A stretch of 64,000 nucleotides of DNA from the NCBI RefSeq assembly GCF_002776695.1, contig NZ_LFJC01000003.1, forward strand, positions 4,512,896 to 4,576,895, written 5' to 3'. This document shows positions 46,392 through 53,498 of this stretch, piece by piece. Each line of letters starts with the position of its first letter. The first letter of the stretch is position 1. Made by a program: the position numbers and the translations under genes. Below the pieces are notes generated by a model. The model made no database searches and had not been told where the DNA came from. It saw only the letters and a list, made by a program, of their open reading frames with translations. The stretch comes from Bradyrhizobium nitroreducens. Lineage in GTDB: Bacteria > Pseudomonadota > Alphaproteobacteria > Rhizobiales > Xanthobacteraceae.

Positions 46392-46538
46392 ATGGCTGAT
46401 CGCGGCGCACTGAAATTTGTTGGATTCATCTTCGCGACCGCGACGCTGGCCGTGATGCTGGTCGCCGGCATGGTGGTGAAGGGCTATGCCGATGGCGCCT
46501 ACACCCTGGAAGCCTCGGCCGCCGACGCGAGCCGGTAA
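46392..46538 (+). CDS. Small single-pass membrane protein, hypothetical
   Basis: A 48-residue protein: short N-terminus, one helix (about 8-28, KFVGFIFATATLAVMLVAGMVV) and a short, acidic tail (YTLEASAADASR). The ATG follows GGACGAGGACC. The frame upstream to 46206 is open but lacks a start with a ribosome-binding site. Unrecognised; its clean structure and Shine-Dalgarno support it as a real gene. Confidence 0.7.
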   Translation: MADRGALKFVGFIFATATLAVMLVAGMVVKGYADGAYTLEASAADASR

Positions 46539-46580
46539 CAGTTCGTTAATGCTTCGCGGCCGGTATCCGGCCGCCGCACC

Positions 46581-46718
46581 TCAGCGGCTATAGACGAACG
46601 CCAAAATGGCGATCGCGACCGCCAGCAGACCGACAAAGCGCAGCATGATCGTGCCGAACTGGTTCGGCGCGGGCCGCAACGGTATCGGGTCCGTGGTGTC
46701 GGGCCGAATGCTTTCCAT
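46581..46718 (-). CDS. Small single-pass membrane protein, hypothetical
   Basis: A 45-residue protein with a polar N-terminus (MESIRPDTTDPIPLRPAP) and one C-terminal helix (TIMLRFVGLLAVAIAILAFVYSR). A possible Shine-Dalgarno GGGGA precedes the ATG. It converges on the 48-residue membrane protein, with 42 nt between stops. The longer frame to 46883 runs into a palindromic repeat and is rejected. Confidence 0.6.
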   Translation of the reverse strand: MESIRPDTTDPIPLRPAPNQFGTIMLRFVGLLAVAIAILAFVYSR

Positions 46719-46801
46719 CTGAAATGTCCCCAAGCCCGGCCGTAGCGGCACGGGCGCCTGGCATTGGTCGCTGGGGAGCGGCGAAGGGTTCAAGCCATGC
46801 T

Positions 46802-46937
46802 CTCGTGTCCCGGACGCGCTGCAGCGCTCTTGCGCTGCTGCGCAGAGCCGGGACCCATCTTGAAGCCATGTCGCCAGAGGCATCGGCCCCGGCTCTGCGG
46901 CGCGTCACTGCGTGCCGCACCGCGTCCGGGGCACGAG
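46802..46937. repeat. Palindromic repeat (CTCGTGTCCCGGACGC family)
   Basis: Sister of the copy at 44658-44787; starts CTCGTGTCCCGGACGCGCTGC and ends CCGCGTCCGGGGCACGAG. Confidence 0.87.
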
Positions 46938-47003
46938 ACCTCCAGAATCAAAACCGCCGCGCCCCTTTCGGAACGCGGCGGCTGGTGATGCGGTGCTCTG
47001 CGA

Positions 47004-47426
47004 TCAGCTGTTGCGCAGGCCGTCGGCGGCGCGCTTCCACTGCGCGACGTTGTCCGCGATCATGCGGGTCGACTTCATCGCGGCCTGGCTGAGCTGGGCG
47101 TAGCCGGAGATCTCGCGCTGGACGCGCTGGCCTTCGGCATGGAGCAGGTCGCGCAGGCTCTCGAGCTCGGAGATCAGGTTCTCGATCTCGGCGAGCGAGG
47201 TGCCGGCGACGCGCTGGATCAGCGAGTTGACGTTGTTGACGGTGGCCTCCGCGCTCGGGTCGAGCGGCGGCGCATCGGTGGTGGCCGACGCCGGACGGCG
47301 CAGATAGGCGATGTCGTTGCGGACGAAGTCACGGATGCCGGCCTCGACCTCCGTCACGGCGGCGAGGTTGGTGTCGACCGTCTCGGTCTCGGTGGCTTCG
47401 ATCTTTTCCGGACGCATGGCGTTCAT
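47004..47426 (-). CDS. Helical coiled-coil hypothetical protein
   Basis: A 140-residue, largely helical protein with a heptad-like central segment (VNNVNSLIQRVAGTSLAEIENLISELESLRDLLHAEGQRVQ) and no signal peptide. The helical organisation and ending (MIADNVAQWKRAADGLRNS) recall phasin-like or surface-binding proteins, but I cannot assign a family. The ATG at 47426 is used; the upstream frame lacks a plausible start. Confidence 0.7.
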   Translation of the reverse strand: MNAMRPEKIEATETETVDTNLAAVTEVEAGIRDFVRNDIAYLRRPASATTDAPPLDPSAEATVNNVNSLIQRVAGTSLAEIENLISELESLRDLLHAEGQRVQREISGYAQLSQAAMKSTRMIADNVAQWKRAADGLRNS

Positions 47427-47634
47427 CGTTGTTCCCCTGTTCGCGTTGAGCGCAGCGCGAGTGTCCCCCGCACGACGACGTCTGTGAGGCTTCCCTATCA
47501 GGGCGTCCGATTTTGACCGCAAATGGGCCGAGATGCGGCAAGGGCGGACCATTCGGGGGTTTTGCCGTGGCGTATGGTTACGAGAGTCTGAACGGCGTCG
47601 ATATAAGGCGAATGCGGGGCTCGGTCGGTGTGCG

Positions 47635-47662
47635 ACTCCCTCTCCCCGCAGGCGGGGAGAGG
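47635..47662. repeat. Short palindromic repeat (CTCCCTCTCCCCGC family)
   Basis: A minimal copy, CTCCCTCTCCCCGC with GCGGGGAGAGG, close to the stop of the exported protein gene at 47670. It could terminate that gene. Confidence 0.75.
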
Positions 47663-47669
47663 CGAAGGG

Positions 47670-48590
47670 TCACCAGCTCTTCTTGAAGCCGGCAGTGACG
47701 CTCTTGTTGATCGCACCTTGCGAGGTCTCGCCGACCGAGCCGGAGACGGTGACGTTGTCGAACAGCTTCTGCTCGGCGCCGACCTTGCGCAGCCATTTGT
47801 CGTCGGTGGTCGACAGCGTCTGGCCGGCGGTGATGCTGGTGCCGGTGTCGGTGAGGGTGACCTTGGCGGACTGGTCGGTTTCGTAATTGCGCGTGACGTG
47901 GCCGCCGATGCCGGGCACCGCAGTGGTGCCCTGCTGGTTGACGCTGTAGCCGTTCTGCAGCGTCAGCTGCGTGTCGGTCGACAGCGGCACCGATTTGATC
48001 AGCGAGGCCCCGAGCTTGCTCTGCTCCGAACCGGGATCGACGCGGGCTTCCACCGCGGTCTTGTCCCAGATCACGCCCGCGCCGGGCGCGGTTGCCGTCG
48101 CCCAGGCGCTGCCGGAGGATTGCGGCAGGTTGCCGCCATTGGTGGCCTTCTGCGCCAGGAGCTCGGACATCGTCCTGGGCTCGCTCGCCACCGTCATGTC
48201 GGCGCCGACCTTGGTATCCCAGAACGAGAACACCGACTGCTTCACGGTCACCGCCGAGGAGCCATTGGCATTGGCGTTCGACGACCAGTCCAGCCCGTCC
48301 TTGGCGGCGGCCTGGGCGCGCTTCTTGGCGGCCATGGGGTCAATGCCGGTACCGGCATCGACCGCGAGCTGACTCCAGTCGAGCTTGTCGACATCGATGC
48401 CCTTCATCACGTCGGGATCGTTGACGTCAGGGGCCTCCGCGGCTTCCGTGTCGGCCTCGTCCGCGGCCGCGGCGGCGGGCGGGGAGAAGGGCGGAATGAT
48501 CTGCGCCTGTAACGTCAGCACCGAGCCCAGAATGAATGCGGCCGCCAGCACCGGCAGCCTGGCCCAGCCAAAACCTGTCGAGAATTCCAT
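47670..48590 (-). CDS. Exported, probably outer-membrane-associated hypothetical protein
   Basis: A 306-residue protein with no recognised family. The N-terminus has a hydrophobic segment (ARLPVLAAAFILGSVLTLQAQ), then an acidic Ala/Asp/Glu linker (about 30-70). The C-terminal half alternates hydrophobic and polar residues in strands (KVTLTDTGTSITAGQTLS, KLFDNVTVSGSVGETSQG) and ends in an aromatic residue (TAGFKKSW), as do outer-membrane barrels. The ATG at 48590 has AGGA upstream; the frame runs on to 48830 without a better start. Confidence 0.75.
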   Translation of the reverse strand: MEFSTGFGWARLPVLAAAFILGSVLTLQAQIIPPFSPPAAAAADEADTEAAEAPDVNDPDVMKGIDVDKLDWSQLAVDAGTGIDPMAAKKRAQAAAKDGLDWSSNANANGSSAVTVKQSVFSFWDTKVGADMTVASEPRTMSELLAQKATNGGNLPQSSGSAWATATAPGAGVIWDKTAVEARVDPGSEQSKLGASLIKSVPLSTDTQLTLQNGYSVNQQGTTAVPGIGGHVTRNYETDQSAKVTLTDTGTSITAGQTLSTTDDKWLRKVGAEQKLFDNVTVSGSVGETSQGAINKSVTAGFKKSW

Positions 48591-48974
48591 CGTCCTGCCC
48601 GCCAACCCCAGCGCATGTTGCCCGCCAATATAGGACGAGCCCTGGTGATGACCATGCGCCATTCGGTCGGCCTGCATCAATGCTGATCTATCGTTGCGAA
48701 ATTGTGGCAATTCGCGTGGGCGAGACGCGAACCAACGGGCCGCGCGAAAGGCGCGCGCCCGACGACGAGCTTGTGGCGCGACGGCATCCGGCGGGGCTGG
48801 AGGCCAGGACGTCGCAGCTGGCATCGTCATCGGTCCCGAACAGCAGGGCCCGTTGGTGTCCCCCTAAAGCGCGATGATTTTCATCGCGCTTCAGGTTGAT
48901 GTTTGCGCATGATCTTTTCGGAAAACCGCTTCGCACTTTGCGCTAACGCGGCCCCTTCGGGTCCGGATCATGCG
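48591..48974. repeat. Gene-free gap with a rhizobial hairpin repeat
   Basis: No gene seen. At 48868-48890 is a perfect 10-bp stem AGCGCGATGA-TTT-TCATCGCGCT, followed at 48908-48974 by a GCATGATCTTTTCGGAAAAC...GGATCATGC unit. This pair recurs in Bradyrhizobium genomes as I recall them; other copies are not in this window. Confidence 0.7.
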
Positions 48975-49415
48975 TTAGCCGACGCTGGTCATCTTCGGCA
49001 GATGAATGGCGCGGCCGAGTGCCTGCTCGACGAGGTCGAACGTGTCGATCAGGACGCGCATGCTGACGAGCTTGTCCGCCCTGAACTGGGCGAACTGCGC
49101 GACCCGCAAGCTGATCGGCTTGTTGGAATCCAGCGCCGTCAGCGAATAGCGCACCATCGAGGCGGCGGAATCGACGCCGAGCATGATGCTCTCGCGGTCG
49201 AAGCGGCGGACCCTGAAATTGTCGGCGAGCTGGCGGATGACGTCGAGCACGGCGTCGTTGCCCTGGCGCGCGCCGAGGAACGGAAACATGTCGATCGGGC
49301 CGTACAGCGCCCACTCGACGTCCTCGTCGATCAGGGCCTCGATATCCGCGAAATGCCGGTCGTTGATCGCACGGTGCAACGCGCGCGAGAAACGCCAGAG
49401 GCTGTGCTCTGTCAT
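48975..49415 (-). CDS. NTF2-like / SnoaL-fold protein
   Basis: A 146-residue cone-fold protein. The helix LHRAINDRHFADIEALIDEDVEWALYGP and late strands AQFAQFRADKLVSMRVLIDTFDLVEQ are typical of SnoaL-like/NTF2 domains. The fold covers isomerases, hydratases and binding proteins, so function cannot be inferred. A second NTF2-like gene lies 230 nt upstream on the same strand, suggesting paralogy. Confidence 0.85.
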   Translation of the reverse strand: MTEHSLWRFSRALHRAINDRHFADIEALIDEDVEWALYGPIDMFPFLGARQGNDAVLDVIRQLADNFRVRRFDRESIMLGVDSAASMVRYSLTALDSNKPISLRVAQFAQFRADKLVSMRVLIDTFDLVEQALGRAIHLPKMTSVG

Positions 49416-49646
49416 CTTGGGCAGTCCTGAAGCTGGCTTTACGGAAAACGGAAAACAACCCCACGCGCACTCGGGCGCCGGGGCTCAACTCATTTGTATA
49501 CGAACAAAATACCCGATTTCGGCCAAAACGCAATTCACGTTTTCGCAATGCACAATTGATGGCGATGTGTGAGATTTGCAATAGAACCCCGTAGTCTCCC
49601 GGGTTCCGGCCGCTCGCGCGCGAGGGTTCCAGCGAAGGGACCTGAC

Positions 49647-50093
49647 TCAGTCCACTCGCGCCCCCGTGATCAACGGCCCGATCTCGCGCTCCAGCACCTG
49701 CTGCACCAGATCGTAGGAATCGATGATCTCGCGGATCTCCGCCACCAGGCCGCCGCGGAAGGTGTAGAACACGGCCATGTCGAACTGCACGATGCGGTCG
49801 TTGCGGCGCTTCCTGAAATAGGCCTGCATGTAGGTCGCGACCGCCTCGCCCTCGGCGACGATGAGCGGCGCCTTGTATCGGATCTCCGAATAGCGCGACC
49901 AGATCGTCTGCCACAGCGCGCGCAATTCGGCCTTGCCGTGGCGCGGCACCATGTGGGGCAGCACGTCGATCGGCGCATGGGTGAGGAAGTCGACGTCGTC
50001 GGTGCAGCACGCCAGCGCGGCCTCGATGTCGCCGCGCGCGAAGGCGTCGAGCAGATGCAGCACGCGTTGCCTGTTCAGCTTCTCAACCGTCAT
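49647..50093 (-). CDS. NTF2-like / SnoaL-fold protein
   Basis: A 148-residue protein with the same fold as its downstream neighbour: LLDAFARGDIEAALACCTDDVDFLTHAP and FYTFRGGLVAEIREIIDSYDLVQQVL. Shared features (an Asp/Glu-Val-aromatic-x-His/Tyr-Ala/Gly-Pro start and an Asp-x-Phe/Tyr-Asp-Leu-Val end) suggest a local duplication. ATG 50093 has GGGAG upstream and is preferred to 50126. Confidence 0.85.
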   Translation of the reverse strand: MTVEKLNRQRVLHLLDAFARGDIEAALACCTDDVDFLTHAPIDVLPHMVPRHGKAELRALWQTIWSRYSEIRYKAPLIVAEGEAVATYMQAYFRKRRNDRIVQFDMAVFYTFRGGLVAEIREIIDSYDLVQQVLEREIGPLITGARVD

Positions 50094-50372
50094 GCTGCTC
50101 CCGCCCTCGTCGGCCGTGGATTGCAAACGCTACCGCGGGCCTCGCGGGTCCATCAATCCGCAAAAACACAGAGTGCTTGCAGCTTATGACGCGCCGGCGC
50201 CATGCCGCGTTCATGGGGGTGCAATTGCGGGTTGCGCAAATGTTCGCGCGCAGGCTTTTGCACCTGGCGATGACGCTGCGCGCCCATCGGCGGGCGCGCC
50301 TGGCCAGGTGCTGGAACCCGGACCCATCCGCGTTCGTTGAAGGTCCAGCGTCGCATCCGGAGACATCGATCC

Positions 50373-50606
50373 ATGAAATCGACCCTTCTCACCGTGGCCA
50401 CCGCGGTTCTCATGCTCGGCGCGACCTCCGCCGCCGACGCCAAGGGCTGCATCAAGGGCGCCATCGTCGGCGGTGTCGCCGGCCACTATGCTGGCCATCA
50501 CGGCATGCTCGGCGCCGCCGCCGGCTGCCTCTACGGCCGTCACCACGCCAAGGAGCAGGAAAAACATCGGCAGCAGAGCCAGATGAACGGGCAGGGGAAG
50601 CTGTAA
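50373..50606 (+). CDS. Small exported protein with glycine-zipper segment
   Basis: A 77-residue protein: signal peptide (to about SAADA), then a Gly-rich hydrophobic segment KGAIVGGVAGHYAGHHGMLGAAAGCLYG resembling a glycine zipper, and a His/Gln/Lys-rich tail. Unrecognised. It diverges from the NTF2-like gene. Confidence 0.75.
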   Translation: MKSTLLTVATAVLMLGATSAADAKGCIKGAIVGGVAGHYAGHHGMLGAAAGCLYGRHHAKEQEKHRQQSQMNGQGKL

Positions 50607-50702
50607 GCCCGCGGAAAACCTCGCCCGGTCTCTCTTTGATGCGGCATGCTCCGATGGTAAATTCCAGTCGCTAGCGCTGGAGTTGAGCCAGGCGAGGGGA
50701 CA

Positions 50703-50882
50703 ATGGACGTCGGGAAGCTCTCGTGGGGTGTCGTCCTCGCAATCCTGTTCCTGTGCTTCTTCAGCGCTTTCATCAGAAATGCGTCCCACGCGCAGGGCGT
50801 CAAATACAATTGGCTCGGCGTGCTGCTGTCGTTCTCGACGATCGGCCTTGCCATCTACCTCGTGTTCTTCCGCCAGCTCTGA
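50703..50882 (+). CDS. Small two-helix membrane protein, hypothetical
   Basis: A 59-residue protein, short enough to be missed by common length cut-offs. Translation gives two transmembrane helices: VGKLSWGVVLAILFLCFF (about 3-21) and GVLLSFSTIGLAIYLVFF (about 39-56), joined by a basic/polar loop. The ATG follows GAGGGGACA, a strong ribosome-binding site, and the frame ends cleanly at TGA 50880-50882. Unrecognised, but the features are those of a genuine small membrane protein. Confidence 0.75.
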   Translation: MDVGKLSWGVVLAILFLCFFSAFIRNASHAQGVKYNWLGVLLSFSTIGLAIYLVFFRQL

Positions 50883-51205
50883 CGCAGCCCCCCCCCGCTG
50901 GGGGCGGGGCTATCGCATTTGTCGCTTTGCGCGAGCTGAGCGCGCGCCTCGTCCTTCGAGACGACCGCTTCGCGGTCCCTCAGGATGAGGCCAAGCGGCA
51001 TTACCGCCCGTTGAACTCGCGCAACGCACTCGGTCCTCATCCTGAGGGCCCGCCAAAGGCGGGCGTCTCGAAGGATGGCCACGGGCGGTATCATTTCTAT
51101 GCGATTGCCTGCCCCCGGCTGGGAGGGGCCAATGCGTGAGCCAACTCACATCCCAGGCCTCACCCTGCGGCTATCGTCATCCCCATGTCATCAGGGAGAC
51201 GTGCC
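50883..51205. repeat. Gene-free gap with CATCCTGAGGAG-family repeat
   Basis: A G-run hairpin (CCCCCGCTGGGGGCGGGG) at about 50888-50908 is followed by a paired repeat at 50947-51080: CCTCGTCCTTCGAGACGACCGC and GGCGTCTCGAAGGATGGCC at the outside, CCTCATCCTGAGGG inside. Related to 33513-33616. Confidence 0.75.
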
Positions 51206-51592
51206 ATGGCTGCCATCGCCACCGCCAGAAAGTCCCGCCTGCACAACGCGATCGAAGGTCTCGCGCTGACCGCGATCCTGCAGAGTTTCCCGACCTTCGC
51301 CGCCGCCGCCTTCCTGCTCAAGCTCTGCGGCAACCACGACCTCTCCGGCGACCCCGGCGTCGCCATCTTCGTCGCCATCGCCTCGCTCGCCCACGCCATG
51401 CTGGCCGTGACCCTCGGCCCGAGCTTTCCGCATTTGTTCAAGACCGTCTACGAGCCGAAATTCTTCGAGGCCCATCTGCCGCTCGCCGACAAGATCACGG
51501 CATGGCGCACCCAGCCGGTCGCCTCGCTGCAGCTGGTGACTATCGTGCTGCTGCTGTCGGTGATGGCGGTGGTGACGGCGAGCGTGGGGTGA
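51206..51592 (+). CDS. Hypothetical integral membrane protein
   Basis: A 128-residue protein with three hydrophobic helices (about 18-38, 50-70 and 104-124). No family recognised. The ATG at 51206 follows GGGAGA; the frame's earlier ATG (51185) has no ribosome-binding site. It is the last gene before the 800-nt repeat region. Confidence 0.78.
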   Translation: MAAIATARKSRLHNAIEGLALTAILQSFPTFAAAAFLLKLCGNHDLSGDPGVAIFVAIASLAHAMLAVTLGPSFPHLFKTVYEPKFFEAHLPLADKITAWRTQPVASLQLVTIVLLLSVMAVVTASVG

Positions 51593-52400
51593 GGGGTGCG
51601 CCCGCAACAACGAATGTGTCGTGAAGACATCGCTCGATCCCTTGCCTCTTTCATGACAGGCACACCTCCGCGTTCCCGCGGCGCGTTTCGCCCGGGCTTT
51701 GCCTGGTCGCGCGCCCTGATTGATAGAGAGGGCGCAGGGAAGGCCGGGAGCCGATTGGCTCCCGTGGCCGCCTGTGCAAAAGGTAGTCTGCGTGTGCAGG
51801 CACAGGCGGAAGACCACAGGGCAACCGGGACATCCCGGCCTTCCCTGCGCGATGGTTGGAACGGCTTATGTCGCGCTCTCCCCGGGGAGCGTTGCACTAT
51901 TGCCCCCGTCACCTCGCGGATCACCGACACGCCGGCCCGGTTGGGCCGCTCATGTCACCGCAAGACTTGGCGCCAGAGCCCCGGGCGCCAGGACCACACG
52001 ATTTTGCCGTACACGCATCCCACTTGTCGAAAGCGCGCCGTCCTGCTCACGGTTGCCCGCCCTGCAAAACCTCTCGCGCCAATGGGACCCGTGTCCACCG
52101 CCGCCCGGCCCCATGTCGTGACGATCGCGATACGCCCTCTCCGTGGGCCGGAGTGAGCGAGACATACGATAATTCCGAATTTCGGTAAAGTGGAATATTT
52201 TTCCGGGGAGGTGTTGACGCGTCGGGCAAAACAGTGCGTGGGGAGGGGGCGGATCACGCCGCGCCGTCATTGCGAGGAGCTCAGCGACAAAATTGCGTAG
52301 CAATTTTGCGCAGATGCGACGAGGCAATCCAGACTGTTGCTGCGGAGCGATTCTGGGTTGCTTCGCTGCGCTCGCAACGACAGAGCAAGAACCGCCGGAG
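51593..52400. repeat. Non-coding, highly structured repeat element
   Basis: About 600 nt (roughly 51600-52225) carries no credible gene. An 18-bp perfect inverted repeat (51732-51749 with 51833-51850, starting GCGCAGGGAAGG) encloses at least two inner hairpins: GGGAGCC-GATT-GGCTCCC (51746-51763) and CCGCCTGTGC with GCACAGGCGG (51768-51777 and 51800-51809). I recall similar segments recurring in Bradyrhizobium genomes, often mis-annotated as small proteins, but this was not checked. From 52266 to 52381 lies a second, shorter repeat (GTCATTGCGAGGAGC). Confidence 0.75.
52266..52381. repeat. Palindromic repeat (GTCATTGCGAG family)
   Basis: Starts GTCATTGCGAGGAGCTC, contains the hairpin AAAATTGCGTAGCAATTTT, and ends CTGCGCTCGCAACGACAG. 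A relative is at 59399-59477. Confidence 0.85.
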
Positions 52401-52682
52401 TCACTCCGACGGATATGAGCGCAGAAATTCCCTGGCAGCGTCTCGTGTTGGAAAACGACCAAGCTCCTTGTAGTCGGGATCGTCTTCCGCCTCGTCGGAC
52501 GACCGCAGCACGACGAACTTGCCGCCGTCCTCCACGATCAATTCCGTCAAGTTCTCGCTGTTGAGAGGCGACATGTCGCGGAAGCCGCAGTGCGGGCATT
52601 CGTCGTCGCAGGTGCACGACCATTCATCGGTCCATGTCTTCCGGCAGCGGTCGCAGCGATAGATGTTCAGGAACCAGGCCAT
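52401..52682 (-). CDS. Small zinc-ribbon-like acidic protein
   Basis: A 93-residue protein. Residues 9-36 contain six cysteines in CxxC-like pairs (YRCDRCRK, WSCTCDDECPHCGF), a likely zinc site. The rest is acidic (SSDEAEDDPDYKELG) with a small helical C-terminus (TRDAAREFLRSY). I recall similar proteins being widespread in Rhizobiales, with unknown function. Its start is 8 nt past the stop of the DpnI-like gene, so the two are probably co-transcribed. ATG chosen at 52682 (MAWFLNIY). Confidence 0.8.
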   Translation of the reverse strand: MAWFLNIYRCDRCRKTWTDEWSCTCDDECPHCGFRDMSPLNSENLTELIVEDGGKFVVLRSSDEAEDDPDYKELGRFPTRDAAREFLRSYPSE

Positions 52683-52690
52683 GGCGCCCC

Positions 52691-53458
52691 TCACGATTTC
52701 AGACGGTAGTTGCCGCGAGACAAGAACTCGATGAAGCCATGATCACGCAAATACTGAAGTTGCTGACGAATCTTCGGCCGGACGTTCTGGTTGCCGGGAT
52801 AGAGGTCGCCGAGGTGGCGATCGAACGCGTAGATGTCGTCGAGTGTAAAGTCGCGCCGGCCCAGCGATTCCACGCATTTCAATACGTCCAATAGCCAGCC
52901 GCGAGCTTCCAGCGACTTGTCCCGCAGAAAGAGCGTCTTCTTCCATTCCTCCAGGACCACCTCTTTCGCCCGGATCACGCCGTTCTGAACAATGTGAATC
53001 TTCCCGGACTCCGGGACTTTGCTCAGAAGGATATTCGATCCGATCCAGCCCGCACGCCGCGCTGTCGTTGCGAGTGGCTTTCTTTCCTGAATGATCTCGG
53101 GAACGAAAAAGTGTTTCGGCACGATGAAGAGATTTACGACGGCGAGCGAGGTGCGATCGTAGTTCATCAATAGGAGATTCGGGTTGTTGCTCGCGGTAAG
53201 CCGCTCGCACTTCGTCTTGTAGGCGCCGTCCGACACCTTCGGTCCGAACTTCCTCTTCTGACTCTTGAGTTCAAACTCCTCCTCGCAGGACGTGCAGCGA
53301 AAGTCAGCGACCGGGCTGTTGTTGGGAAATTGCGATATCTCTGCGCTGCCGCAATGCGGGCAGTAGGCCCAGGCTCTTACCCACGCTTCCGTCCATGCAC
53401 GAGCGCTCTGTGTGCCGCTTGCATAGGGCGACTGGGTCTCTTCGAAGCCGAGTTTCAT
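52691..53458 (-). CDS. DpnI-like methyl-directed restriction endonuclease
   Basis: A 255-residue protein aligning along its length with DpnI, a Type IIM enzyme that cuts GATC only when the adenine is methylated. The PD-(D/E)xK site reads PVADF...EEFELKSQK with Asp52, Glu63 and Lys65, each one residue before DpnI's Asp53, Glu64 and Lys66. The zinc cysteines are CPHC (33, 36) and CTSC (55, 58). TTARRAGWIGSN matches the DpnI stretch containing its conserved Trp, and the C-terminal winged helix ends with IRQQLQYLRDHGFIEFLSRG, close to DpnI. G+C is near 52% in sampled lines against about 65% around it, indicating transfer. It starts 40 nt behind uvrB. Confidence 0.95.
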   Translation of the reverse strand: MKLGFEETQSPYASGTQSARAWTEAWVRAWAYCPHCGSAEISQFPNNSPVADFRCTSCEEEFELKSQKRKFGPKVSDGAYKTKCERLTASNNPNLLLMNYDRTSLAVVNLFIVPKHFFVPEIIQERKPLATTARRAGWIGSNILLSKVPESGKIHIVQNGVIRAKEVVLEEWKKTLFLRDKSLEARGWLLDVLKCVESLGRRDFTLDDIYAFDRHLGDLYPGNQNVRPKIRQQLQYLRDHGFIEFLSRGNYRLKS

Positions 53459-53498
53459 GCAGCTAGCGTAACGAAACTCGTCCGAATTGCCAGTAGCC

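Noticed and set aside
49501-49516. TTTGT-N6-ACAAA near the NTF2-like gene as an operator
   Set aside because: Arms are only 5 bp and A+T-rich, easily matched by chance.
51596-52156. Frames of 100-190 codons in the 51.6-52.2 kb region as genes
   Set aside because: They overlap in several frames, have no ribosome-binding site and read like translated structured repeat (Arg/Pro/Ser-rich).
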